DNA of 64,000 nt from Limnoperna fortunei (GCA_944474755.1 OX104123.1:18108275-18172274), one strand, 5' to 3'. Numbered from the stretch's first letter, positions 22,977-35,631 are shown. Program-made: numbers and translations. The notes: generated from the sequence alone by a model not told the origin.

Positions 22977-23396
22977 GTAATTATCTTTAATTGAAAAATG
23001 CTTTATATGGTAAAGGCAATATTGTATTGATGAATGTTCACAATTATATATAGTTAGATCCCAGTTATTTAATTCTACACAGAGCTAATTTAAATTATAA
23101 TTGTATTGACTGATGAATTGTTAATTAAAACCAACTATGTAAAATTTGATCGATTTTCGTTAATAGCGTAATTGTTTCATTAAGGAGAGAGAGAGAGAGT
23201 AATTTAAGAATTTCAGAAATAGAGGAGGTAATTAATATTTTATCTTGTCATCAGATCATTTGCATTTTATTAGACTTTACATAGCTGTATTTTATCCGAA
23301 ATATGTCAAAAGTATTTTATCGAGTATTATCTAATCGAATATGCAAAAAATGATTGTTAAAGGGTGAAAGTCATTAACTCCAATGAAATATTGCAG

Positions 23397-23438
23397 ATAA
23401 AAGAACTGGAATGTTTAAATGCAGTTTACTGTTCAAAG
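23397..23438 (+). CDS. Exon 5 (42 bp)
   Basis: Acceptor ATATTGCAG, donor AAAG|GTAACA. Phase 1 on both sides. It reads DKRTGMFKCSLLFK. It can join in frame either to exon 6 at 35038 (11.6-kb intron) or to a short terminal exon at 23576-23604 ending in TAG. The first choice gives one long gene, the second makes this a separate short gene. Confidence 0.55.
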
Positions 23439-23604
23439 GTAACATTTAGTATTTTGAGACTTAGAAAATGTAGCTCGCACAGACATACACATACATATAT
23501 TGATTGTAGAGTGTAAGCTATAATATTGCGTTCATCGAAAGCAAGTTTTATCTTGTTCTGACTATGTTGATACAGATAAAAATCTGTCAATTTTTCACTA
23601 TTAG

Positions 23605-25536
23605 ATATAAAAAAACTGGTTGTTTCAACTCAATTGTAATGGATCTTTTCTATTGTTTTCTATGTAGAATCCATTCAAAAATTCAATTTATCTGTGTTCA
23701 GCCCTTCACAATCACCTCTAAATTACCAAATAATCACAAACAGTTTACTACTGTGAAATCTTCGTGGTGTATAGAATTTCTTAGAATTCGTATTGTGCCA
23801 AAACCAAAAAAATTTCCCCACGCCACAGATATAAAGTGTTCATTGTATGTGTTAAAATGTAACACACTATCATTAGATTACGAGTTTGGGAAATTCATAC
23901 AACATGAATAAGACAAGAAAGTATAAGAGAGAATGCTCTTTTTTTAATTCAATAATGCAAATTAATGAAACAAAGAGATGTTGTGACAAACATGACGTTA
24001 AGTTACATCACATTAAATGATACCTACCAACAGTTATTAAAACTTTCCTGACAAACTAACTCGTGAGCCATATTTAATTGGTCTGATAGCTATTACCAAA
24101 TTACATAGTCTGATTTTCCATTCTTTTTGGAATTGCATTTTGAGTTTATTTTCTCCTGTGGTGAAGTACTCAAAATATAATAACTATTTAAGTTAAAAAA
24201 AATTGAAGTCAAATGAACAATTTGATATGTAATTGTCATGGCATGAATTAGTAACTTATGTACCTAGGTGTCTGCATATTATGTGCTAATTTGAAGCGGT
24301 ATTCTGTCAGTAATTTTATTTGGATCACAAATTAAGGTCTTCCGATTTCCGATTGCAAAGCTTTCCTCATTTGTTTTTTTTTATAATTGTTCGTTTCGAG
24401 TTATAAATTTAGTTTCTCCACATGTAGTAGTCATTAAGTACCACGTGTTAAGTACTATGATTATGAATGTATCAGACTTTAATCTTTCGTAGTAAATCCT
24501 AGCACATTAGAACTCTTTTGTCTTAACGCAGTTATTTTCACTGTCACAAAAAATCATGTGTGCATATTAACTTTGCAACGGTAGAGAGGTCGTAATGAAA
24601 GCTGTTCCAAGATGATAAGTAATAGTTCACAAAAAAAATTTTCATATCGCGCATAGGATTTTGACGACTCCTGATTCTATTTTGGCATTGTGTTGTTTGC
24701 AAATCTCCTTCTTAACCATAATAGATACAAAACTGAAACCTTTCATTTTTAAACTTTATTAATTGAAGAATTATCTTCTCTTCAGTGCAATTTATTGTAA
24801 ATAGCGATATCGTCGTAATATTTTCTTGCCATCGCTAATCCTTTGAAACAGTAAAGATAGACAATAACTTTTAATTGGTAAAATGTTGGTCTTATAAAGG
24901 CGCAACTGTGCAAGGAGAGGGTTTGACTTCATCTTATAAGAGTTATCTCCCATTGCAACTATAAATTATATGTTTTTATTCATTTTAACTATTGATAGTA
25001 GGGACATGGGGGCTTCACTAAAGACCTATATGACCCTTGACCATGAAAAGAGAAACAAGGTCAAAGATCAAGCTCATCTTCAAATTTTTGGTACATGTAT
25101 TTGTTATAAGTAGGCATATCCCAAAAGCTATAACAGATGTTGACATAAGATGTTCACTATTGATCATTTTTGACCTTCATCATGGTCAAGGTCACAGTGT
25201 TGGAGGTCAAGATCAATACCTATTTATTGGATTTTTTTATATTCCATGTATATGTTGTGGTTCATCCTAATAAATGCTTAGTTGTTCATGCATACTATGT
25301 GCAAGAATCAAACGACAGCGGTCTGGTTCATAAAGGTCTCTGAACGTCCTATTTTATGACCTTATTTTATTTCAAAACATATTTTAACGTTTATTTGTTC
25401 ATATTGTGAAAAGATTCAATTTATATATACTCAAAGGAAAAGTCAAGGATATAATGTTCTACATTTTTATCTTGAATAGTTTATCTGACATCTAAATAGT
25501 TTATTTGAAAGACAAATTAATAATGTCGTTTACAAG
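23605..25536. other. Non-coding stretch (intron 5, first part)
   Basis: AT-rich with no credible gene. The open frame 23564-23911 has no recognisable content. Around 24990-25330 there is sequence of the dispersed GGTCAAGGTCACAG type often seen in mollusc repeats (TGACCCTTGACC, TCATGGTCAAGGTCACAG). I see no clear ends. Confidence 0.5.
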
Positions 25537-25616
25537 CATCCTCCCAAGTCAGGGGTTCTGAGTCCGCGTTCGCTCCATCATCACCCCTGACAACATACAT
25601 ACATATTTTTCGGGTC
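25537..25616 (+). repeat. Left terminal inverted repeat (8-bp TSD element)
   Basis: Pairs with 28962-29041. It itself contains a small internal inverted repeat: TCAGGGGTTCTGAG and the later CACCCCTGA can pair. Confidence 0.9.
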
Positions 25617-26569
25617 TGAGTGTCGCCATCTGGCGGTGACCGGAGTTAACATCAGCCAATGAAATTTATCGTAACCTTCGAACCTCCGGACCTCAAAAAG
25701 AAGCTGTATGAGCGGTGACAGCTGGTGCCATTTGTTTTTCAAATGAAATGAGGACGACTGCAATGGCATATAAAAATTTGCATACGAATACTTCCACGTG
25801 TTGAACGTGATATTGATAATGTAGTGGACTGAATGAAATGGAGTTCTGTGCAGTATGTGAAAGCAGTAGTAAATGATTCAATCATTACAAATTAATATTA
25901 TAGACAATTAAAATTTTCTGTAATCCGAACGTATTGGAACTGAAAAAGGACTGAGAAAGAGGTGGGTGAAGTAACCCAAAACGAGATTGTTTTAACACGG
26001 ACAGATCTGTCAGTGACAGAAGAATGTCAATTTGTAAATATTCCAACCAAAATTTGTTCATTTGATTGGATTATATGTGATTTAAATTTTACAACACATT
26101 TAGGTTGACATTTACATGTATTATACACCTGTATGTAATCTTCAACACATCATCACATTCAAGACTCAAGTAATTTACTGACCAGTTTTACATTTGGTTA
26201 ATTATGCACCATGTTAAAACTACTGATTATAGGAGGAAAATATTCAACTTAAGGACATGGATAATGGTTTAATAATATACTGTACATGTAAGAATGTGAG
26301 GGATATTAAAAATTGATCATGCAGCACACTAGTCATGCTAGTCAAACTTTTTATCACATGAAAGCAAATTTCCTATTCTGACTGATTTATAAATTGTGTA
26401 CTGGAATAAAAGATAAAATATTTTCATGTTCATCCATGTGGATTTTGTTCATAGTTCAAAACCTGTTGAAGATTCTCACATTAATTTCCATTTCATTTTG
26501 TCTTATTTTGATTTGTTGGTTGTGTTCATCCTACTTTCAGAAATTTTTCAGCTTTATAATGCCATGTAG

Positions 26570-27320
26570 TTTTTTATTGGGGAGTAAGCTGGTGTGCCAG
26601 GAGAAAACTCCTAACTTTCCACAAGGTCAAAACGGGTCAAGAAATCCTGGAAAAGTTATGGAATTTATCAGTATAAAAAAATTACAACAAAGTTCCAGGC
26701 GAAAAATTTCTACTGTGCCTTTATCTCATATTTTGTGTTAAATTGCAAGTGTCAATTACACTGTCATGCTAGAATCATTCATGGAAAATGGTCACATATA
26801 GTTCTTGACAAGTCATGGAATTTTTACACAAAGAATGAGTATGACCATGTTTCGGTAGAAAAACTGGCAATCTTTGTCAGTCGACATAGGAGTCAAGTAC
26901 ACCCTACCAGCAGCTAAGCCTAACCTCAGGGTTGACAGTGTGATCAATAGTAGATGACCAACTACCTCAACTACTCTGCCACCAAGTCCCTGTCTTATAA
27001 TATTCTGTCTCAGAGTTATTTTCATGACCTGACGTGAAATAATTTTTTCTATACTAGTACATATACATGTACATGTATTTCATTGCAAGAATGCATGTGT
27101 CAATGACAATGTCATGCTAGAGTTAAGATAGGAGTCGAGCACACCCTGCCAGCAGCCAAGCCCAACCTGCAACCCCTGTGTTAACGGTGATCAAAATTAG
27201 ATGACTAACTACCTCAACCACTCTGCCACCGAGTCCCTGTCTTATAATATTCAGTCTCTGAGTGATTTTAATTACCCCAAGTGAAATAATTTTTCATATA
27301 CTAGTACATGTACATTTGTT
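26570..27320. repeat. Dispersed repeat copies inside the transposon, partly tandem
   Basis: About 26880-27080 and 27125-27320 are two related copies of roughly 220 bp sharing AGGAGTC.AG.ACACCCT.C, CAGCAGC.AAGCC, and CTCTGCCACC.AGTCCCTGTC. The TTTTTATTGGGGAGTAAGCT sequence at 26572 resembles the start of the repeat at 48575-48750. It is the same family, read in the same orientation. Confidence 0.65.
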
Positions 27321-29169
27321 TCATGGCAAGAATGAGACTTGTATGGTACTAGTTTACATACTTAGTATACTGTATGTACCTTATTTGCTGGAGCAGTTAA
27401 AAGAATAAACCCATGTTTTTTTGAGCAAAGGACTGGATGGTTATGAATGAATTGTTAAGTTTATCAACAAGGTGTTCTAGAGGTATACAATAAGTGGTAG
27501 AAAAAAATAAAAAATATAAAACAGTGCAAACAGTTTAATAACAGATAATATTTGTAAACCCCTGGGTGTTGAATCACAACCAGCTGATTCATTCAGGGTA
27601 AATGGACATCTTAGCAGATCATAAATTGTCACATGAGCTACATAATTGTATTAAGAATAATTTATAAGTACTGGTATGCTTAATACTAGACCATAATTAA
27701 AGGTTGATGATCTGTTTATTAAAGTTCTAGAGGACCCAATTAACAAAATCATGGACTTTGTGTTCTATTTGGGGGAAATGAAAGTTAAATATGATTGCAA
27801 GTCTAACTTAACTAAATTGAAAAATACATTTAGTTTTTGGCTCCAAATTGGGCTTTAAAAATGTATTGGTAATCTTGATTTTGCATATTGAATCTGTTGA
27901 TACAAAATATATTTCCAAGTATACTTGTCCTATCAAAATAGCGTAATTTTGTGAACATGTATATGGTCATGTTTTGGAATTGAACATGAACTAGAACACA
28001 TAAATCTTATTATTTACTTAATGTCCTAAATACTGCTTACTTAAAAGGAATAAATGCAAAAGCTGCAAGTGCAGTTTTTTTACTGTGACAATGGCACTTT
28101 TTTTAATTATTCAATAAATATGCAAGACAAAGAATTACAACCAAGCTCAAACTGTCCTATTTTGGGGCTTGTCATAATATATAAGTAATTACATGAAGTA
28201 TGGCAAACTATGTAGTTCTCCTTTAGGTTAAAATGAGCTGCGATTCTTGTATGTGTATGCAGCTTAAAGTCAACATGACAGGCAGCTTAGTTATGACAGT
28301 GTATGGGATGTTATTTAGATTGTTTAACTTGTTATGGTACAGGCCCATAAGGTCTAAAATCAAACTAAATGTGCAATTGCAAAACTTGCAACTTGTTGAA
28401 GCTTGTCTACATGTATATATATCAAAGGAATATTCTTTTGGTGTAATGCAGGCAAATACAAAATAGCATGTACACCACTATGTGCATGTATGAAAAGATT
28501 ATGAATGCTAATAACGGCTAAACTTTCTAGTGTCCCATTTCACTGATCCCTCAATTTATATAAAAAAATCCTACCCCCCTTTTTTTCTACAAAAAGTAGT
28601 AGGTCCATACAGAGTCATATACTGACACATGCTTATATAGCTAATGTCTTGTTACACATACGGATATATTACGATTTATAGTACACACATACAAATATAA
28701 GCTTCGTCTTCGTGGAATTGACAAGGTCCAAAATATTCGAGAAGAAAATAAAAAAACCTATCATTAGCTGCCACACACCTTATTTTGTGTTGGCCCACGT
28801 TTAAATATAAGATACATGAAATATTTTTATCAATTTCAAATCAAATTACCGAAGTATTCACATGTGCTTTAAACCTCGTGTGTTTGTTTACGTTCGACAT
28901 GCAGATTTTGTAAAAACGATTTTGATTGGTACTTCTCAAGGTCAGAAGCAACTTCACTTCCGACCCGAAAAATATATATGTATGTTGTCAGGGGTGATGA
29001 TGGAGCGAACGCGGACTCAGAACCCCTGACTTGGGAGGATGTTTACAAGTTAAATTTCTTTGTCGTTAAATAAGGTATTCTTTTAATGCATAAAGTGGAA
29101 AGCCTATTATCTATATTTAAATTTTTCATTTATTCCAATTATGTAATAGTTATTATTATAATAATACTG

Positions 29170-29290
29170 CCTTTGCACAAGGATGTTCTGGTAGATTATC
29201 ACATGTAGAAAAAATTATCAACCGAGATGAAGTCGAGGGTAATAATTTTTTTCATGTGATAATCTACCCTTACACTTGAGTTCAAAGGTA
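29170..29290. repeat. 120-bp palindrome (hairpin, possible MITE)
   Basis: A perfect 16-bp pair, GGTAGATTATCACATG (29190-29205) with CATGTGATAATCTACC (29253-29268), extends inward through AAAAAATTAT/ATAATTTTTT. It extends outward through CTGCCTTTG/CAAAGGTAG with a few mismatches. No target duplication was read. Confidence 0.75.
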
Positions 29291-29499
29291 GTATGTATTT
29301 ATCATACTGAATGCCTATAATCTAAAGAAGAAACGTGAACTACCATATATATACTGTACTGATTATATTTTTAATGGAAAATGCTTGTTTGTCTACTTGT
29401 TGTTTTTAATTATTGCACATTTTCGTGTATTTGTTGTGTCTGTGACATGTTTGCGCGGAAAGACAAACGACGTGTAAATAAGTTTCAGCTGATGCGACT

Positions 29500-29660
29500 G
29501 ATCATTTTCCAGGTTGGCAATTTTCTTTTTAGCGGGTGATAATTTTTCAATCTCTCGTAAACTTCGGCTGGATCGGGTGATAATTTTCCGGTTTGGAAAT
29601 CTCCGGTCTGAGCGGGTGTTAATTTTTTATATATCACCGGTTGGGAGGAAAGCACGAAGA
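29500..29660. repeat. GGGTGATAATTTT short repeat cluster
   Basis: Three direct occurrences of a GCGGGTGATAATTTT-like word at about 50-bp spacing, followed by ATATATCACCGG in the opposite sense. They resemble the arm words of the neighbouring palindrome (GATAAT...). May be part of the same decayed element. Confidence 0.5.
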
Positions 29661-32545
29661 ATTAACGCCCGTTTCTATAATGGGTGGGGTTAAAATCGAA
29701 ATCAGTAGAAATTAACACATGGTTACTGTCCAATAAAAGACAGAATTTTTGCATGAAGTATAATAAACGAATTTAAAAACCTCAGAAAATATAATCCCTA
29801 AATTCGTCAAGATTAGTGCATCGCAATCACTATATTGTGGAAAATACAAAAATCTTCCTTCGTGAATATCAAATCTGATTTAAACAAATAGCATTCTGAA
29901 ATGGAGATTTGAAATATGACGATTTGTTGTCGACCAAAATGTTTGTTGATTTTCGGTAGGTGCTGTGTTGTCCATTTCACAAACATTCGTATAAGACAGC
30001 ATTCAAGCAGGGCTTTTCAGCTGCACGGAATGTCATGTATCTTTGCTAATATTCAAAGACATTTGCTTTTCTATCAGTATACTCCTGCTTACATTGACAC
30101 GGGATATACTTGTATCGTAGAAATAACACTTTATTACGCTTGCTATTATTACCTGGGACTAGTATAACTAACGGGATTGGACACTCCCTAAGTCTTCAGC
30201 TAAGGAAGTACGATTTCTTTGTCGCGACGAGATTAAGCGAGAACGCAGAAGTGACATAGACGAATGTAATACGATACCAACATTTTAGTTAAATTTGTTG
30301 CCAATTTTCTGTGACAGTAAATATGTTGTAATTTTTTAGAATTTTGTGTGTCTTATTTATCTAATTGTATTACCATGAGCATGTTTTTTCAATTAAAAAT
30401 GTTAAAATCAGCGAACATCGTGAGCCACTTTTACGGGTCGCCATTTTGGTTTGTCATTTTGGCGAACTTTATTTTATGGCCATATATTATCATAATGCAA
30501 TATTACACATTTAAAAGGTATAGACCAACTAATTAGGTTTTTTTGTGTTGCGTTGCAACATATAGTTTTTTTTGTCGATTCCCGGTATATTTTCGGATTA
30601 GGTAGCATGAAATATTTGCAGGTTTTTGGAAAGTCGACGCAGATTTTAAAACGGTCCCCTTGAATACAGCCAATTTACTTCTGTATTATGAAAGCAGTAT
30701 TCATTTTTCTTTCATATTCTGAAATTATAAATGTTTCAAGATTGTAAACAGATAGGTCATATTTGAGGACATGCAAAAATCACTTCAGTTTTACAAAAAC
30801 TTAATTACAGTTCATGATTGTCAATATTAAAAAACGGTTGTGGGAAAGAAAGTCACAGGAAAAAAAGTCACGGAAAAAAATTATGGATAAAAAGTCACAG
30901 GAAAAAAGTCACAATTAATAAGTTGTATTGGTTTTGAATGTGTTTTTTTTTGCAAGATTTATATTCTTGTGTATAAAAAGTTAAGTGGATATTTAAAGAC
31001 ATTTAATTTTAAAATATATATTATAACATATTAACAAAATTTTATTTATAAAAACAAAGCAATAAATAAGCAATTAGAAGTACAGTAATTGGTCACACTT
31101 GTTCATTTTTCACAACACATTTCTATTCATTTCTCGTTTTGCTTGTGATTGGTAATAAGCATAATAGAAATATTTGTATACTCAAACAAACATTGGGGAA
31201 TTAATATCAGCAGTTACAAATTACCTTTTTTATACACCTATTAATTAATTTAATTTCTCTTGATCTTGGCAACTCTGATTAAAGAGGCTATTTTAGCAAT
31301 TTTATTTAAGTTGGTAATTACCCTAATTAAGATGTAATTAATTAATACTACAAACGCAATTTCCAAATTTTAGTTAATATTTATTACAACCCATTCTCTT
31401 AATGTTGTGCCCACCTGTTGCACTCGTTATGTAATCACAGGTGTGCTGAACAAATGGTTTAATAAACAACGATGTCATAAGGTGTGAATCCCTAGGTAGC
31501 TAATACCCATGTCATCATATTATTTGTCTAATTTGTTAAAGCCATAAACATCTGGCACTAGTTTAACTGGTATACGCTTGGTTTACAGGTACCTGTAAAC
31601 ATCAAAGAAAAAATACAAAACAGTTTCGATTTTAACTCACTAGGACCAGTTCATATAATTTTATAATTCATAAAATCAGTAAGGTTTTCTTTTCTTTGTT
31701 TTTTTTAATTTATCTTTCATTAAATACGCAAATTTATTAATAAATAAACATAGTGTCGGTAACCAGAGTCTTAAACAGACAGCTTTATTGCCGAGAGTCG
31801 TCTTTCGAAAGCCGAAAACACGATCATATCCGTGTCGACACTTGTTCGGTAATTAAGTATTGGCACGACAATGAAAAGTAGACGATATCGTTAGATTCCA
31901 CTCCCGTTGATTTGTAGGTTCCTGTTATTACACAATTTAATATATGATGATTTTGATGTCTATGGGAGCACAAATATCTTACATGACCTGAACATTACCA
32001 CCTGTATTGTATTTGTTTTAAATACAGTTTTGGCCACGTGTTTACTTTTTGCATTTACCTTTTTGCTTTGAACGAAGTTTTAAGCCACTCTCTGCAAGTA
32101 CATTACCTCATTTTACGCTTTACATATGTTTTAATTTTAATTCAAATGTAAGGCAGAGGAAGCACCGCTTGATACTTTCAGAAAGAAGGACAGAAAATGT
32201 AAGAAAAGTTAATTTTGAGATGTTCTTAAAGTTTGGCGATGTGAAAGAGTTAAAAATATCTTTATTTGCTAGTGGTTATTTGTCCTAAGTAGCAAAATGA
32301 CAAAAGGAAGTGCAAACGATCGACGTAGTATCCGCTTAAATTGAAAAAAAAACTCTCACAAAAAAAAAATGAAGTCTGAAATTCATTTTTACATTGTAAT
32401 ATAAAAATACACAGTCACAATATACCTTCCCTATATCATTCCTCATAAAACTAAGCGAAATTAACAACCTCCAAAAGAACTGTACACACAAATTATTCTA
32501 AAGAAAAATATTAATAATTAATTTCATTAATTTAGTTAATCCTAC
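29661..32545. other. Non-coding stretch (intron 5, middle part)
   Basis: AT-rich with no credible coding region. One short tandem stretch at 30845-30915 repeats AAAAAGTCACAGG (four loose copies). The ORFs 29916-30167, 30348-30536 and 32049-32288 have no recognisable content. Confidence 0.5.
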
Positions 32546-32549
32546 AAAC

Positions 32550-32625
32550 CAGTGTTTTTAGTTTTTAGTTTTAGTTTTTAGTTTTAGTTTTTAGTTTTTT
32601 AGTTTTTAGTTTTTAGTGTTTTTAG
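32550..32625. repeat. TTTTTAG microsatellite
   Basis: Alternating TTTTTAGTTTTTAG and TTTTAG units, about 75 bp, ending at the start of the AGCTCACC repeat. Confidence 0.85.
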
Positions 32626-34545
32626 CTCACCTGACCCGAAGGGTCATGTGAGCTATTGCCATCACTTGGCGTCCGTCGTCGTCGTCGTCGTTAACTTTTC
32701 TTCAAAAATCTTCTCCAAAACCACGGAAGGGATTGCTTTGAAACTTTGCATACATCATCAGTAAAATGCCCTCTACCAAGTTTGCCCAAATCATGGCCTC
32801 AGACCAACCAACATGGCCGCCATGGCAACAAATAGAACAGAGGGGTCAAAATACAGTTTTTTGCTTATAGTTCAAAAAGTATAACAGATACAGGAAAATC
32901 GAACAGACCTTCCTTCTTCAGCATCTAAAGCTCTACAAAAAAATCGAACAGACCTTCCTTCTTCAGCATCTAAAGCTCTACAAAACACTCCATTGGGTGA
33001 AAGTTGTATGATGACTCCTTGTAGGAGTTATTGCCCTTTAATTGTCAAAATTGATGATTTTTGCCATTTTTGCCTCAAAATCTTGAAAATTATTAGAACT
33101 AGAGAAAAAGTTAGCATTGCTTAATTGTTCTGCTCTATAAGGGCTACAAAAATGATTTTAGGGTCAAGATTGTCTGATTAACCGTTTAAGAGTTATTCCC
33201 CTTGAACTGTTTTTTTTTAATCGGTTTTAATTGATTTTTTAAAACTGAAAGTATTGCTTTGAAACTTTGAACACATCATCTGTCAAATGTCCTCAACCAA
33301 GTTTGCACCAACCATGGCTGCAGATTAACCAACATGGCCACCATGGCTAAAAATAGGAGGGGGGGCGGTAAAATACAGTTTTTGGCTTATATTTAAAAAA
33401 GTGTAACAGATACTGGAAAACCGAAGAGACATGCCTTCATCTGCATCAAAAGCTCTAAGAAACACTCCATTGGGTTGAAGTTGTATGATGACTCCTTATA
33501 GGAGTTATCGCCCTTTAATTGTCGAAATTGATTATTTTTGACATTTTTGCCTCAAAATCTTGAGCCCCGTGCGGGATCCGGGTGGCTAAAAGAATAGACC
33601 GCAGTCGCGCTAGCTTGTCGTAAAAGGCGACTAAATAGCGCCCAGTACCCTGACCGGCTTGTCAGGTCGGTTTGCCTAAAGACCGACTGGGATGTGTACC
33701 CCAGGTGGTTGAATGGGGTACCCCTGGCAAGCTGGGGTTGTCAGGCCATAATACTGAAAACCTGACCGCAAACCATATTAGTGCACCGTGTTGGGAAAAA
33801 TGCCACGTTCCTCGCACGTTAAAGAACGCTGCTGTAGTATTCGCTATGAGTAGGGATTTCGATCCCGCTACAGGAGGCTAAACTGCCCGACCCAATCCAT
33901 TCTCCCATTTGCCAGTGGCAATCTAAAATCCGTTACCCCTATTTTTCCTTGTGTCCCATCCCATTTTCATTCATCATCATTTCATGTTCATTTTATCATA
34001 CATTTCATGTTCATCGCCTGAATATAGCTGAAATATTGCTGCTCGGGCGTTAAACACCATTAATCAATCAATCAAAATCTTGAAAATTATTAGAACTAGA
34101 GAAAAAGTTACCATTGCTTAATTGTTCTGCTCTATGAGGGCTACAAAAATGACTCTAGGGTCAAGATTGTCTGATGAACCGTTTTGGAATTATTCTCCTT
34201 GAACATTTTTTTAATCAAATTTACTTGATTTTAAAAAATGTTCTCTTAACCAATGAAAGGACTGCTTTGAAACATTGCATACATCATCTTTACGATGTCC
34301 TCTACCAAAATTGTCTAAATCATGACACCTGACTACCTACATAGTTACATTGGATTAAAATAGAAAAAATGAAAAAAGGGGGGGGTGGGGTCGAGAGAGT
34401 TTTCGACTGATAGTTAAAAAAGTATAACAGGTACAGAAAATTTGAAGTGAACCTCCCTTCTCCCTCTAACCATCAAAAGATCCTCTTTATAGGAGTTATT
34501 TCACTTAAAAGGTCAAAATTAATGATTTTTGCAGAAGTGTTGGGC
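32624..34545. repeat. AGCTCACCTGACCC dispersed repeat, three internal units, split by a SINE
   Basis: Begins with a 14-bp hairpin AGCTCACCTGACCC/GGGTCATGTGAGCT at 32624-32654, followed by a (GTC)n run. The body repeats a unit of about 520 bp three times. Its landmarks are GCTTTGAAACTTTGCATACATCATC (near 32733, 33253 and 34264), CTC.ACCAAGTTTGCCCAAATCATG, and TTGTAGGAGTTATTGCCC. There is also a 46-bp direct duplication at 32895-32985. This is a family I recall as common in mollusc genomes, origin unclear. The SINE at 33564 interrupts the second unit. Confidence 0.75.
33564..34071 (+). mobile_element. SINE with 12-bp target duplication
   Basis: A 508-bp insertion starting GCCCCGTGCGGGATCCGGGT and ending in AATCAATCAATC, flanked by TCAAAATCTTGA at 33552-33563 and 34072-34083. 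The uninterrupted repeat unit at about 33070-33090 shows the empty site. The long direct duplication and simple-repeat tail are marks of LINE-driven insertion. The 3' region has the CCTGAATATAGCTGAAATAT tail shared by all other SINE copies here. A TTTCGATCCC box near 33857 could be a weak pol III B-box-like sequence, but I did not find a convincing A box. The ORF 33672-33881 is chance. Confidence 0.85.
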
Positions 34546-35037
34546 AATTCCTTATAGCAAAGAAAAGCTGGATAAAAAAGGGTTGTTTGGTTTCAGGTTC
34601 AGATGAGTGATACAGGCTCCTGGGAGCGTGTTTTCTGTTGTTGATGACCAGCAATATACAAGACACATGACAGCAAAAACTTATATGGATTACTAGGTTT
34701 CAAATTGAATAACAATAAGTGTAACAAGTAGGAACGGTTAACTTCAATTGAACAACATAGATAATAAAATTAGAAGATTGCATCTCTTCAACCGGCCATA
34801 GACTTATGCGTTGTGCAAAGATCTAATATTTTGCTTAATGGGAAAGAACGACAAATACGAGATCTGTAGGCTTGCATTTCAATTGTAATCACGAACCCCA
34901 AGTAAGCGATTATTAGGATGACACAGCGGAGAATGCGTTTTCTTTTTTTTCTAAAAAGTAGGACTAGAATGAAACACTATCTTGTATGTTTCTGACCCAT
35001 GTTTTAAGAATATTACCTTTCTATATAACAATTGTAG

Positions 35038-35631
35038 ATGACCATGAACAAATTGAAACACACAACTACCTAAAGCTCATCCAACTAGTAATGGAAGTCG
35101 GAAGAAGTGTGTTTATTGACGTTTTAAAAAATAGATTACCAGGAGCACATTATGGACATGCATTTGTAGGGATGAGGCAAAGACTGTGTCCATACCTGGA
35201 CAGTATAGAATGTGCGAAATTGTTTCCAAATCACTCTGTTTATTCCGGAGATCTGACTGACCTAGATTTAAGCCTGTTATATATTATTTTGCGAAATTTA
35301 AACACGATAACGCCACATTCGAAAGGTTGGGGAAAGGAACCAGAAGCAACGGATCGATCTATATCTGCAAATCTTGATAGAATAAGAAAAGCTAAAATTA
35401 AATATGTCTCACACTTTCCCGGGTGTTTAATGCCATACGATATGTTTAAAAAGGCATGGGAGGAAATTCGCCAGTGCATTGTAGAACTAGGGGATGAACA
35501 CTACAAAGAAGACATTGATACATTACTTACAAGTTCTATAAATCCTTTGATGGAACCAGATTTGCACGAAGCTGTTGAAAGATTAAAGAAAACTGAAAGA
35601 TTAAAAAATAAAGATGTTGACAGACTTGAAG
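35038..35631 (+). CDS. Exon 6: DZIP3-type HEPN domain
   Basis: The domain fills this exon. NYLKLIQLVMEVGR is followed by LFPNHSVYSGDLTDLDLSLL, YIILRNLNTITPHSKGW, and ATDRSISANLDRIR. The layout (LYP, S.DFD..LL..LLRN, P..GW, D.S..AD..RI) is that of the DZIP3-like HEPN family. In the position of the RNase motif RNxxxxH the sequence has K-I-K-Y-V-S-H (Lys at 35394, His at 35412). The Arg and Asn are therefore replaced, and RNA cleavage is doubtful. Acceptor ACAATTGTAG at 35037, donor GAAG|GTAGAG at 35631. Phase 1 on both sides. The open frame could start at 34986 (MFLTHV), but that stretch looks intronic. In bivalves this domain occurs in proteins thought to act in signalling or immunity; its role here is unknown. 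Confidence 0.8.

Larger units (their letters stand above)
25537..29041. mobile_element. DNA transposon with 80-bp inverted ends and 8-bp target duplication
   Basis: The ends are CATCCTCCCAAGTCAGGGGT at 25537 and the reverse complement ending at 29041. They match over about 80 bp (25537-25616 with 28962-29041) with one mismatch seen. TTTACAAG is repeated directly outside (25529-25536 and 29042-29049). An 8-bp duplication fits hAT or P superfamilies. Without a transposase I cannot choose. The 3505-bp interior has no long ORF, so this is a non-autonomous copy. It contains a degenerate dispersed repeat in tandem (26880-27320). The clean ends suggest a fairly young insertion. Confidence 0.9.

Noticed and set aside
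23576..23604. Short terminal exon DKNLSIFHY ending in TAG
   Set aside because: Kept only as an alternative end for a shorter gene. Nine codons with a weak acceptor carry little weight against the phase match to 35038.
23564..23911. 115-codon ORF
   Set aside because: Contains an acceptor-like CTATGTAG and no domain; composition is like the surrounding intron.
34986..35037. Translation start at ATG 34986 for the HEPN exon
   Set aside because: The added stretch FLTHVLRILPFYITIV is encoded by pyrimidine-rich sequence ending in ACAATTGTAG, a normal splice acceptor. The domain begins after it.
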